The position numbers were made by a program, and so were the translations under genes. A DNA stretch of 64,000 nt from Terriglobia bacterium (GTDB lineage Bacteria > Acidobacteriota > Terriglobia > Bryobacterales > Bryobacteraceae), in assembly GCA_020073145.1 (NCBI GenBank), contig JAIQFS010000013.1, positions 52,309 to 116,308 on the forward strand, written 5' to 3'. Below, piece by piece: positions 56,053-64,000 of this stretch (position 1 is the stretch's first letter; every line of letters starts with the position of its first letter). Below the pieces are notes generated by a model. That model worked only from the letters and a program-made list of their open reading frames with translations, did no database searches and was not told the origin of the DNA.

Positions 56053-57213
56053 ATGCGGCCTCTTTCGCTGGGAACGATCATCTCCGATACCGAGCTGGGG
56101 AACGAGGTGCGTTCCTCCCTGGAGGGTCTTCCTGTGCGCGTGGTCCTGGAGGAAACCAAGATCACCGACTGCGATGCGCTGGTGGAGAAGCTGGAACGGC
56201 TGCGGCCGGACGTGATTCTTCTAGAGCTGGGGAATTTTCGCGACCCGCTAGAAGAAGTGATCGGGAAAATCAAGCGGACCTCGGGCGAGCCGGTGGTGAT
56301 CGCGGTTCATACGGCGACCGATCCGGAGAGCATCCTAACCGCGATCCGAGCGGGCGCGGCGGAATACCTCTACCCGCCGCTGGGCGCGAACCTGGGTAAA
56401 GCGCTCACGCGGATTTCGACCGAGCGGGCGGCCAATCCAGCGAACAGCAAAACCGGCGGGGCGGTGGCGTTCTTCTCCGCCAAAGGCGGGTGCGGCGCGA
56501 CCACCCTGGCTTGCCACGTCGCCGTCGAGGTGCAGCGGCAGTGCGGAGGCCACATTCTGCTGGCGGACTTCGACATGGACAGCGGGATTGTGGGCTTCAT
56601 CATGAAATCGCGCTCCCAATACACCCTGGTAGACGCGTTGAGCAACGTCAACCGTCTCGACCCGAGTTATTGGAAGGCGCTGATCTCCAACGGGAGGCCG
56701 GGCATGGAGATCTTATCGGCTCCGATCTCGGTAACCCCCCGGAAGCCGAGCGACATCGAGAACTTGCGCCTGGTGCTGAACTTCGCCCGTTCCCAATACG
56801 AGTGGGTGGTAGTGGACCTGGGCCGGGGGCTCACTCCGGCGACGATGAGCGCGCTCGAGGAACTGGACCGCTGTTATGTGGTGAGCTCGGTGGACGTGCC
56901 AGCGCTGTACAAGGCCAAACAGGTGGTGAGAAGCGTGTTGGACGCCGGATACACGCGGGACCGGCTGCACCTGATCATGAACCGGATTCCCCGGAACACG
57001 TCGATTACCAAAGCCGAGATCGAACAAATGATGGGAATCCCGGTGAGCTTCCAACTGCCCGACGAACAGAGCGCGTTGACGGAAGCCTACACGGCCGGGA
57101 ATCTGCTGCCGCCGAATCACAGTCTGACCCGGCAGATGAGCGAGATTGCAAGACAGATCACGGGCATTGAGGAAGAAAAGCCTGCAAAGCGCCGGCTCGC
57201 GTTTTTTGGTTAA
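56053..57213 (+). CDS. cpaE: Pilus polar-localisation ATPase CpaE/TadZ
   Basis: This 386-residue protein has a receiver-like N-terminal domain (about 5-125, without the full acidic pair) and a MinD/ParA-type ATPase domain (about 135-365). The deviant Walker A is FFSAKGGCGATTLACHVA with Lys 144, and VVVDLGRGLTPATMS and LIMNRIPRNTSITK are further ParA-type landmarks. It directs the pilus machine to its site. It is 15 bp after cpaC and 15 bp before cpaF. Confidence 0.93.
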   Translation: MRPLSLGTIISDTELGNEVRSSLEGLPVRVVLEETKITDCDALVEKLERLRPDVILLELGNFRDPLEEVIGKIKRTSGEPVVIAVHTATDPESILTAIRAGAAEYLYPPLGANLGKALTRISTERAANPANSKTGGAVAFFSAKGGCGATTLACHVAVEVQRQCGGHILLADFDMDSGIVGFIMKSRSQYTLVDALSNVNRLDPSYWKALISNGRPGMEILSAPISVTPRKPSDIENLRLVLNFARSQYEWVVVDLGRGLTPATMSALEELDRCYVVSSVDVPALYKAKQVVRSVLDAGYTRDRLHLIMNRIPRNTSITKAEIEQMMGIPVSFQLPDEQSALTEAYTAGNLLPPNHSLTRQMSEIARQITGIEEEKPAKRRLAFFG

Positions 57214-57228
57214 TCGGAGAGAAAAATA

Positions 57229-58551
57229 ATGGCCGCTGCACCGCGCATGGTTCCGTCGTCCCAGAAGGAAGTCACGCTATCGGACTATCAGGAGCTGAAG
57301 TTCACGCTCCACCGGAAGCTTCTGGACCGGATCAATCTGGAGACGCTCTCGCTGATGGCGGGCGATAGGGTGCGTTCCGAGATCCGGGCGGCGGTCGCGC
57401 GTCTGGTGGACGAGGAAAAGACGCCGCTGACGCTGGTGGAGAAAGAGCGGATCATCGAAGAGATCCTGCACGAGGTGTTTGGTCTCGGCCCGCTGGAACC
57501 GCTGCTGCAGGACCCCACGATCTCCGACATTCTGGTGAGTACTCCCAAGCTGGTCTACATCGAGCGCGACGGTAAGCTGCTGCGCACGCGGGTGGAGTTC
57601 AAGGACGACGCGCACCTGCTGCGGATCATCGAGAAGATCGTGTCGAACGTCGGCCGCCGGGTGGATGAATCGTCTCCCATGGTGGATGCCCGCCTGCCGG
57701 ACGGTTCGCGTGTCAACGCCGTGATCCCGCCAGTGGCGGTGGACGGGCCGCTGCTGTCGATCCGGCGGTTCCGGCGCGACCGATTGTCAGCCCCGGAACT
57801 GGTGAAGAATCTAACCATGACCGAAGGCATGCTGGAGCTGCTGAAGGCGTGCGTGAAGGCCCGGCTGAACATCATCGTCTCGGGCGGGACGGGCGCCGGC
57901 AAGACGACCATGCTGAACGTGCTTTCCGAATTCATCCCGGAAGACGAACGCATCATCACCGTGGAAGACGCGGCCGAGCTGCAGTTGCGGCAAGTCCACG
58001 TGGCGCGCATGGAGACGCGGCCGCCCAACATCGAAGGGACGGGCTCCATCAAGCAGCGGCAACTGGTGATCAACGCGCTCCGTATGCGGCCGGACCGAAT
58101 CATCGTGGGTGAGGTGCGCGGCGAGGAAGCGCTGGACATGCTGCAGGCCATGAACACGGGCCACGACGGCTCGCTCACGACGATCCACGCCAACAGCCCG
58201 CGGGACGCCATCAGCCGCATGGAAGTGATGGTGGCGATGGCGAACTCCAACATCGGCGTGCGCTCGATCCGGCAGCAGGTGGCCTCGGCGGTCGACCTGT
58301 TTCTCCAGATCTCGCGCATGAGCGACGGCAGCCGGCGCGTCACCTATGTCACCGAATGCGTGGGCATGGAAGGGGAGCAGGTGACGCTGCAGGACATCTT
58401 CACTTTTGAAAAGACCGGATTGACCGCCAACGCGAAAGTGCGCGGGCGTTTTCGCGCCACCGGCGTGCATCCCAAGTTCATGGAACGGCTGCGGGCGTCT
58501 GGCATCGAATTGCCGCGTGCGCTATTTGAAAGCATCACGGAGATCGGATGA
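57229..58551 (+). CDS. cpaF: Type II/IV secretion ATPase CpaF/TadA
   Basis: This 440-residue hexameric ATPase powers Flp pilus assembly and possibly retraction. It has a Walker A at 219-227 (GGTGAGKTT), the Asp box-like [14 protein letters not shown], Walker B region [20 protein letters not shown] and the His box [14 protein letters not shown]. The N-terminal domain (about 20-180) has the [20 protein letters not shown] region typical of TadA. It starts 15 bp after cpaE with an A-rich SD (GAGAG) and is followed by tadB. Confidence 0.97.
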   Translation: MAAAPRMVPSSQKEVTLSDYQELKFTLHRKLLDRINLETLSLMAGDRVRSEIRAAVARLVDEEKTPLTLVEKERIIEEILHEVFGLGPLEPLLQDPTISDILVSTPKLVYIERDGKLLRTRVEFKDDAHLLRIIEKIVSNVGRRVDESSPMVDARLPDGSRVNAVIPPVAVDGPLLSIRRFRRDRLSAPELVKNLTMTEGMLELLKACVKARLNIIVSGGTGAGKTTMLNVLSEFIPEDERIITVEDAAELQLRQVHVARMETRPPNIEGTGSIKQRQLVINALRMRPDRIIVGEVRGEEALDMLQAMNTGHDGSLTTIHANSPRDAISRMEVMVAMANSNIGVRSIRQQVASAVDLFLQISRMSDGSRRVTYVTECVGMEGEQVTLQDIFTFEKTGLTANAKVRGRFRATGVHPKFMERLRASGIELPRALFESITEIG

Positions 58552-58558
58552 GGCTCCT

Positions 58559-59530
58559 ATGACTCTGGTTATCGTCGGCATCTTTCTGTTGATCGTCGCC
58601 GTCATTCTATTTGCGGTCGGCCTGGGAACCCGGGTGGATGAAGGCAAGCGCAAGCAAGAGCTCGCCCGGATGCTCGAAGACCGGAAACCCGAACTGGCGG
58701 GCGACAAGTCCACAGTGCTCATCGAACCGTCTGGTTCGGAGACCGACGCTCTGGCGCGGCTGCTTACCAGATTCGACTTCACCAAGAAGTGGGAATCCCT
58801 ACTGCAGCAGGCCGGGATGACCTGGACGGTGGCGCAGTTGGTGATGGCGATGGCGGTAAGCGGGATCTTCGGCGCCCTGATCGGATTTAAGATTCACGTC
58901 CTGCTCGATACCGTGGTGAGCGCGATCGGACTGGGAGGCCTGTTTGCCGCGCTTCCGCTGCTGTTTGTCCGCCAGAAACGGACCAAGCGCATGGCGAAGT
59001 TCGAAGAGCAATTTCCGGAGGCGCTGGACTTCGTAGCCCGCGCGTTGCGGGCGGGCCATGCGTTTCAGGTGAGTCTGTCCATGTTATCGCAGGAATCGCC
59101 CGATCCTCTGAAATCCGAGTTTCTCAAGGTGTACAACGAGCAGAACCTGGGGGAATCGCTTCCCGTCGTGCTCCGCCATCTTTCCGATAGAGTGCCTCTG
59201 CTGGACGTGAAATTCTTTGTGGCGGCGGTGCTGATGCAGCGGGAAACCGGCGGCAACCTCGGCGAGATCCTGACCAAACTGTCCTCCGTGATTCGCGACC
59301 GGTTCCGATTGAAGGGGCAGGTCAAGGCCGCCAGCGCTCACGGGCGCATCACGGCCACGATTTTAACGGTGCTCCCGATCGTCACGGTGATGATCCTCAG
59401 CCTCATTGCACCCGGGTATCTGCCGGCCATGGCCAAGGATCCGGACGGCAAGCACCTTATCATTGCATCGATCATTGCCCAGGGGATAGGGTACGTGATC
59501 ATGCGGAAGATCATCAACATCAAGGTTTGA
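58559..59530 (+). CDS. tadB: Platform protein TadB
   Basis: This 323-residue inner-membrane platform protein has an N-terminal helix (VIVGIFLLIVAVILFAVGL), then three further helices (about 85-145 and 290-315) around a T2SF/GspF-type cytoplasmic domain with FPEALDFVARALRAGHAFQV and VLMQRETGGNLGEILTKLS. TadB and TadC form the platform that couples CpaF to pilus extrusion. The ATG at 58559 lies 7 bp after the cpaF stop. Confidence 0.95.
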   Translation: MTLVIVGIFLLIVAVILFAVGLGTRVDEGKRKQELARMLEDRKPELAGDKSTVLIEPSGSETDALARLLTRFDFTKKWESLLQQAGMTWTVAQLVMAMAVSGIFGALIGFKIHVLLDTVVSAIGLGGLFAALPLLFVRQKRTKRMAKFEEQFPEALDFVARALRAGHAFQVSLSMLSQESPDPLKSEFLKVYNEQNLGESLPVVLRHLSDRVPLLDVKFFVAAVLMQRETGGNLGEILTKLSSVIRDRFRLKGQVKAASAHGRITATILTVLPIVTVMILSLIAPGYLPAMAKDPDGKHLIIASIIAQGIGYVIMRKIINIKV

Positions 59531-59542
59531 GAAGAGACTTCT

Positions 59543-60472
59543 ATGGCTACTGTCCTCTTGCTGGCCTTTTTTCTGCTGCTCACCTCGGGCATTACGTATT
59601 TTGGTTACCGGGTGTACTCCCGTCCGGGGCGGGTTCAGGAGCGTTTGGCCGACGTAGGAACGATCAACGTCCTGGGCGAGCCGAAGCCCGAAGGAGAAGG
59701 CGAGCTTCTGGTTCGGGTCATCCACCATTTAGGCGCGGCCGTTCCGGTTTCTCCGTCGGAGGTCAGTGAGTCACGAAGGTATCTGATCGCCGGCGGTTTC
59801 CGCACGGACCGGGCCGTGAGCGTTTTTTACGGCATCAAGGTCATCAGCTGCGTGGTTCTGCTGGTGGGCGCCTTTTTCCTTCATCTGTTCACCGGCAACC
59901 CGATGCTGCGGGTACTAGTCCTGGCATTTGCCGCTTATATCGGTTGGCAGTTCCCGCGGATGGTCCTCGAGCACATGATCAAGCGGCGCCAGGAACGGCT
60001 GCGGCTGTCGTTACCCGATGCCCTGGATTTGATGGTGGTGTGCGTCGAGGCGGGCTTGGGGTTAGATCAGGCTTTTGTGAGCGTCACCCGAGAATTGCAG
60101 GAAACGCACCGGGAAATCAGCGCGGAATTTGGGTTGGTCAACCTGGAGATGCGGGCCGGCAAACGGCGGGCGGATGCACTTCATAACCTGGCCGAGAGGA
60201 CCGGCGAGGACGAAGTCCACAAGCTGGTGGCCATTCTGATTCAGGCCGACCGGTTTGGGACCAGCATTTCGGAATCCCTCAGGACCCACGCCGATTTCTT
60301 ACGAATCCGGCGCCGGCAGCAGGCCGAGGAGCGCGCGGGAAAGGTGGGGGTCAAGCTGGTATTTCCGATCTTCTTTTGCATTCTGCCGGCCATGCTGATT
60401 GTAACCGCTGGACCTGGAATTTTGCAGATCGTGAAATATTTGTTCCCCATGATGAAACAGTTCTCCGTCTAA
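59543..60472 (+). CDS. tadC: Platform protein TadC
   Basis: This 309-residue protein is the second T2SF-type platform component. It has an N-terminal helix (LLLAFFLLLTSGITYFGY), a mid-membrane pair (about 95-135), the GspF-type motif LPDALDLMVVCVEAGLGLDQ and a final helix. The start lies 12 bp after tadB. It is the last canonical gene of the Tad core; a 30-residue membrane peptide follows 35 bp downstream. Confidence 0.95.
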   Translation: MATVLLLAFFLLLTSGITYFGYRVYSRPGRVQERLADVGTINVLGEPKPEGEGELLVRVIHHLGAAVPVSPSEVSESRRYLIAGGFRTDRAVSVFYGIKVISCVVLLVGAFFLHLFTGNPMLRVLVLAFAAYIGWQFPRMVLEHMIKRRQERLRLSLPDALDLMVVCVEAGLGLDQAFVSVTRELQETHREISAEFGLVNLEMRAGKRRADALHNLAERTGEDEVHKLVAILIQADRFGTSISESLRTHADFLRIRRRQQAEERAGKVGVKLVFPIFFCILPAMLIVTAGPGILQIVKYLFPMMKQFSV

Positions 60473-60507
60473 CCGTGCTATGAATACCTTAGGGGAGATA
60501 AAGACGA

Positions 60508-60600
60508 ATGCCGACGCTGGGAACCATCATTTGGATTGCAGCGGCGCTGATCCTGGTTATCTACCTGGCCCGGCGTCGAAAGCGAAAACTGCTGCGGTAG
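60508..60600 (+). CDS. 30-residue membrane peptide after tadC
   Basis: This short gene starts MPTLGTIIWIAAALILVIYL and ends with a basic tail (ARRRKRKLLR). It has one hydrophobic helix and a strong positive-inside C-terminus. An AGGGGAG SD lies about 10 bases before the ATG, better than that of most genes here. It is located between tadC and the toroid gene. Function unknown; it may be a small subunit of the pilus platform. Confidence 0.6.
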   Translation: MPTLGTIIWIAAALILVIYLARRRKRKLLR

Positions 60601-60645
60601 CGCAGAGTCCATTCCGTATCGTCCATCAGGCATAGAGGTGGAAGT

Positions 60646-61545
60646 GTGCCGAGCGTTTGCCCGGGAATTGCCACAGGCGAGTTAATCACTTCCATCCAGG
60701 CTGCCCAGAACCCGGATGGCGGCTGGGGGTACCAAGGCCGCAGTTCGTGGTCTGAGCCCACCGCCTTCGCGTTGCTGGCCCTGGCGGCCACACATTCAAC
60801 TTCCATTCATTTCGAGCGCGGCCTAGGCTGGCTGCGCAGCACGCAGCGAGCGGATGGAGGCTGGGCGCCGCATCCGTCCGTGGCCGAGAGCACGTGGGTG
60901 ACGGCGGTGGCCGTTCTGGCCTTGTGCGAGGCGGACGATGGCGGCTCCGTGTTGGGACCAGCTGTCGCCTGGCTGCAGCGGCAGAGCGGCGAAGAATCCA
61001 CGCTCACTGACCGGTTGCGCCGGTTGCTGCTCGGAGCGCGGATGGAAGCCGGAGAGGGCACGAAAGGCTGGCCGTGGCTGGCGGGAACCGCGGGCTGGGT
61101 GATGCCGACCGCGCTCACCATCCTGGCTTTGGAAAAAGCGGAGCGGCGCGCGGGCAGCGCGGGCGCCCGGGCTCGTATCCAACAAGGACGCGACTTCCTG
61201 CTGGCGCGGATCTGCCGGGACGGCGGTTGGAATTATGGCGGCGTCCAGGCGCTGGGATTCTCTGCGAACTCTTACCCGGACACCACGGGGATGGCGCTGC
61301 TGGCGCTGCACGGGGTGGAATCGCCGGTGGTCCGCATGGCGGTGGAGAAGGCCGCGAAACAGTGGCCGGAATGCCACTCGGCACAAACAGCCTGCTGGCT
61401 GCATCTCGGCCTGGAAGCCCACGGAATGCGTCCGGCGACCGCCGGAGACTGCCGCCTGGAGAACGCCAACCTGCTGGACCGGGCGCTGGTGGCCCTGGCG
61501 CGCGCGCCGGAGGAAGGCGGCGCGAAGGTGTGGGGCGCGTTATGA
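60646..61545 (+). CDS. Alpha/alpha-toroid protein (prenyltransferase/squalene-cyclase-like repeats)
   Basis: The 299-residue product has repeats typical of the terpene cyclase/prenyltransferase beta-subunit toroid: NPDGGWGYQGRSSWSEPTAF, TQRADGGWAPHPSVAESTWV and GGWNYGGVQALGFSANSYPD, with QW-like GGW motifs. No Asp-rich DXDD motif of cyclases is visible. It starts at GTG 60646 and overlaps the next gene by 4 bp (ATGA). It is cytoplasmic by prediction (no signal peptide) and may bind a prenyl or peptide ligand rather than cyclise squalene. Its link to the Tad locus is by location only. Confidence 0.8.
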   Translation: MPSVCPGIATGELITSIQAAQNPDGGWGYQGRSSWSEPTAFALLALAATHSTSIHFERGLGWLRSTQRADGGWAPHPSVAESTWVTAVAVLALCEADDGGSVLGPAVAWLQRQSGEESTLTDRLRRLLLGARMEAGEGTKGWPWLAGTAGWVMPTALTILALEKAERRAGSAGARARIQQGRDFLLARICRDGGWNYGGVQALGFSANSYPDTTGMALLALHGVESPVVRMAVEKAAKQWPECHSAQTACWLHLGLEAHGMRPATAGDCRLENANLLDRALVALARAPEEGGAKVWGAL

Positions 61546-62525
61546 AGCGGTCATCGCTCCGGTTGCGGCGCAGGGAACTGCTGGGCAGCGCGCTGGCTGC
61601 CGGCGTTCTCTCGCCGTCCTGCTCGCGAATCGCCGGCCCCGCGCCGCAAGTTTCGATCGTGCGGGCGCAAAGCTACTCCGAGGATCTGACGGGCAAGGTG
61701 CTCGGCATCCTGCGGGAACACAAACTCGACGTCCGCGGCAAACGCGTGGTGCTGAAGCCGAACCTGGTGGAATTCGATGCCGGCCGGTCCATCAATACCC
61801 ATCCGATGGTGGTGCGCGCGGCCTATGAGGCGCTGCGCTCCCTTGGAGCCGCCGACGTGCGGATTGCCGAAGGGCCGGGCCACCGCCGTAATACCCGGGA
61901 ACTGGCGGAGGCGGCAGGGTTCTGCGACGCGTTCCCGAAATTCGAATCGCGGTTCACCGACTTAAACCTGGATGAAATCTCTCGGGTGACTTTGGCCCGT
62001 CCGTTTTCGCGCCTGCGCGAACTCTACTTGCCGCAAGCCGCCCTCGGGGCGGATCTGATCGTGTCGATCCCCAAGATGAAGACGCACCACTGGGTAGGCG
62101 CGACCCTCAGCATGAAAAATTTCTTCGGGCTGGTGCCGGGCGGAGTCTACGGCTGGCCGAAGAATGTTTTGCACTGGGCCGGCATCGACGAATGCATCGC
62201 CGACTTGCATGCGCTCTTCCCGCGCCACTTCGCGATTGTCGACGGGATCGTGGGGATGGATGGCAACGGCCCGATCCAGGGAAACCTGAAACCGGCAGGG
62301 GTGCTGGTGGCCGGCAGTGACATGGTGGCCGTAGACGCCACATGCTGCCGGATTATGCGCGTGAACCCAGCGAAAGTCCGGTATTTGCAGATGGCCGAGA
62401 ACCGCGGCCAGACCGATCCCCGAAACGTAAGCCAGATCGGCGAATCCATCGAGAGCGTACAAACGGCCTTCGATCTGATTCCCGAGTGGCAATCGCTTCG
62501 CTTACCCACGAGCCAAAACACATGA
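61542..62525 (+). CDS. Tat-exported DUF362-domain protein
   Basis: This 327-residue protein begins with a twin-arginine type signal (RLRRRELLGSALAAG) and possibly a lipobox-like Cys 27 (VLSPSC). A DUF362 domain follows with KVVLKPNLVE-like VVLKPNLVEFDAGRSINTHP, GAADVRIAEGPGHRRNT, ADLIVSIPKMKTHHWVGATL and DGIVGMDGNGPIQGN. Ferredoxin-type cysteines found in some DUF362 proteins are absent. The family function is not known; Tat export suggests a folded or cofactor-bearing periplasmic protein. It overlaps both the toroid gene and the ATPase gene by 4 bp. Confidence 0.85.
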   Translation: MKRSSLRLRRRELLGSALAAGVLSPSCSRIAGPAPQVSIVRAQSYSEDLTGKVLGILREHKLDVRGKRVVLKPNLVEFDAGRSINTHPMVVRAAYEALRSLGAADVRIAEGPGHRRNTRELAEAAGFCDAFPKFESRFTDLNLDEISRVTLARPFSRLRELYLPQAALGADLIVSIPKMKTHHWVGATLSMKNFFGLVPGGVYGWPKNVLHWAGIDECIADLHALFPRHFAIVDGIVGMDGNGPIQGNLKPAGVLVAGSDMVAVDATCCRIMRVNPAKVRYLQMAENRGQTDPRNVSQIGESIESVQTAFDLIPEWQSLRLPTSQNT

Positions 62526-63871
62526 CCCAACCCGCACTCGCACGCGCACAGATCGAAGCACCGATCGAACCGACGTCCATTGAGGATACCGGGCTCTCCG
62601 AATCCCTGGTCGAACAGCTGATCCTCAAGTTTCTGTATTTCCGGGGAGAGATGTACGGCAAAGATCTCTCGGATGCGATCGGTCTGAAGTTCAGCGTGAT
62701 TAATGAGCTGGTGGACTCGCTGAAGCTACGGCACATCATCCAAGTAAAGCGGGCACTCTCGGTAGGCAACGTGGGGGCGTTGCTGGCGCTGACGGAGGCC
62801 GGGCGGGCGCGCACGCGGGAATGCCTCGAAGACAATCAGTATGTCGGTCCGGCGCCCATCCCCATGGCGCAGTACATCGCCAGGGTGCGTCGCCAGAAAC
62901 CAGCGGATGGGTGGCTGACCAAGGAATTGCTGACCGAGGCCTATCAGGGGATGGTGCTGACTTCCAACATCCTCTCGCAGATCGGCCCCGCCATCAGTTC
63001 GCTGAACTCGCTGTTGATTTACGGCAAGCCGGGAAACGGAAAAACCTTCCTGATCGAAGCGCTGTCCAACCTGCAGACCGAGGCCATCTACCTGCCGTAC
63101 GCGATCGAATGCCAGGGCAACATCGTCCAGGTGTATGACCCGATCTATCACCATCGCGTGGAAGAGGAAGAGAACGTCGAACTGACCAACTTCGCACCCG
63201 CCTGGGACCGCCGCTGGTGCCGGATCAAGCGGCCGTTCCTAGTCAGCGGCGGCGAGTTGTCGCTCGATATGCTGGATTTGCGCTTCAATGCCACGTCCCG
63301 GGTGTACGAAGCGCCTTTCCAGCTCAAGGCCAACAACGGCATTTATCTGATTGACGACTTCGGCAGGCAGAAGGCCACGCCGGCGGAAGTCCTCAACCGG
63401 TGGATCGTGCCGATGGAACGCCGGGTCGACTACCTGAGCTTCCTGACGGGCGGGAAGATGACCGTCCCGTTCGAGGCTTTCCTGGTGTTCTCGACCAACT
63501 TAAATCCGACGGACCTGGGAGACGAAGCTTTTCTCCGCCGCATTCAATACAAGATGCTGTTACAAGGCCCGACCGAAAGCGAGTTCCGCGAAATTTTCAC
63601 CCGGTTCTGCGCCGCGAAAAAGCTGGCGTACAACCGCGAACAACTCGACCGATTCGTGGATCGGCACTACCGGCCGAAAGGCAAGGAGTTCCGGCGCTGC
63701 CATCCGCGCGATCTGTTGACGCACGCGCTGAATCTGATCCATTTCGAGAAGCTTCCGTATGAGCTGACCGACGAATTGCTCGATCGGGCATTCGACAGTT
63801 GTTTCGTGCAGGAAGAAGAGCCGATTCCGGCAGCGCGGCCCAGCAGTCAGCCGTCCTACAAAATCGTCTAG
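62522..63871 (+). CDS. AAA-type ATPase with N-terminal winged-helix-like region
   Basis: This 449-residue protein has a helical N-terminal region (about 25-105: VEQLILKFLYFRGEMYGKDL with a winged-helix pattern and KRALSVGNVGALLALTEAG). An AAA ATPase core follows with Walker A GKPGNGKT at 168-175, Walker B-like IYLIDDFGRQ and sensor region VFSTNLNPTDLGDEAFLRR. It has no signal peptide. It is the third member of an overlapping trio after the Tad genes. It resembles ATPases of unknown role in Bryobacterales; a regulatory or remodelling job in pilus biogenesis is an inference. Confidence 0.85.
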   Translation: MTQPALARAQIEAPIEPTSIEDTGLSESLVEQLILKFLYFRGEMYGKDLSDAIGLKFSVINELVDSLKLRHIIQVKRALSVGNVGALLALTEAGRARTRECLEDNQYVGPAPIPMAQYIARVRRQKPADGWLTKELLTEAYQGMVLTSNILSQIGPAISSLNSLLIYGKPGNGKTFLIEALSNLQTEAIYLPYAIECQGNIVQVYDPIYHHRVEEEENVELTNFAPAWDRRWCRIKRPFLVSGGELSLDMLDLRFNATSRVYEAPFQLKANNGIYLIDDFGRQKATPAEVLNRWIVPMERRVDYLSFLTGGKMTVPFEAFLVFSTNLNPTDLGDEAFLRRIQYKMLLQGPTESEFREIFTRFCAAKKLAYNREQLDRFVDRHYRPKGKEFRRCHPRDLLTHALNLIHFEKLPYELTDELLDRAFDSCFVQEEEPIPAARPSSQPSYKIV

Positions 63872-63926
63872 CAGGCTGCTGAAAAGCGACCTCTCGTAAG
63901 TCAGTCGGCCGCTTTCTAGTGGTTCT

Positions 63927-64000
63927 ATGTCCCGGCGCAAGTCGCGCCGCCAACGGCCGACGCGCGGTTCACTGGCAGCGAACGCGGCGGTGGGGGTTCG
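63927..64000 (+). CDS. Start of a possible gene, cut by the window edge
   Basis: An ATG at 63927 opens a frame that starts with MSRRKSRRQRPTRGSLAANA and runs off the window. It is Arg-rich and no family is recognised. The upstream 55 bp contain GCAGGCTGCTGAAAAG right after the ATPase stop, which resembles the ends of some insertion sequences. The gene could be chromosomal or part of such an element; not enough sequence is present to decide. Confidence 0.3.
   Translation, partial: MSRRKSRRQRPTRGSLAANAAVGV

Overview
The window is GC-rich, densely packed bacterial chromosome. It carries housekeeping genes (leuS, thrC, dnaK-dnaJ, thiE), a PEP-CTERM protein with a matching CAAX-type protease, an SBBP-repeat surface protein, GT87- and GT-C-like membrane proteins, tldD/tldE and a complete-looking Tad (Flp pilus) locus. 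This mix, with HspR-type control of dnaK and several Bryobacter/Solibacter-like hypothetical families, suggests an Acidobacteriota (Bryobacterales-like) chromosome. That assignment is an inference from gene content. I see no rRNA, tRNA, CRISPR array, prophage or plasmid backbone.

Positions 1-7635 hold a signalling cluster. Two related PAS histidine kinases (one cut by the window edge) flank two tandem REC-HDOD regulators and a REC protein whose HD-GYP-like and GGDEF-like domains have both lost their catalytic residues. Positions 7598-16725 hold an APC permease, thiE, a BCP-type peroxiredoxin, an AIM24-family protein, an ArsR regulator with an AHSA1-SnoaL fusion protein, a NarL-type two-component pair, a Tat-exported SMP-30-like protein and a radical SAM protein. 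Positions 16816-28937 hold leuS with an AP endonuclease, a small two-gene membrane operon whose second product contains a histone-fold-like segment, an exported amidohydrolase, a truncated ISNCY-type transposase, the thrC-tldD-tldE overlapping operon and a YkgJ-type protein.

Positions 29013-36351 carry a CBS protein, an ABC-F ATPase, an orphan class I isoprenoid-synthase-like enzyme and a 1296-residue SBBP/Ig-like secreted protein. Positions 36687-41399 hold a CbiX-like chelatase and dnaK-dnaJ-hspR followed by a PEP-CTERM-associated CAAX protease. The dnaK promoter overlaps a HAIR-like operator with exact 7-bp spacing. Positions 41566-47357 hold a second ABC-F ATPase, several small zinc-ribbon or hypothetical proteins, a DinB protein, a GT87-like protein and the PEP-CTERM protein, which ends at a strong terminator.

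Positions 47768-63871 are the Tad locus. It runs from two TadE-like pseudopilins and a TadG-like protein to a terminator, then continues as a GT-C-like membrane protein, three tandem Flp pilins, CpaB, the CpaC secretin, CpaE/TadZ, CpaF/TadA, TadB, TadC and a 30-residue membrane peptide. It ends with an unusual overlapping trio: an alpha/alpha-toroid protein, a Tat-exported DUF362 protein and an AAA-type ATPase. A conserved ~60-bp element lies upstream of both halves of the locus, suggesting common control. The TadV/CpaA prepilin peptidase is not in the window.
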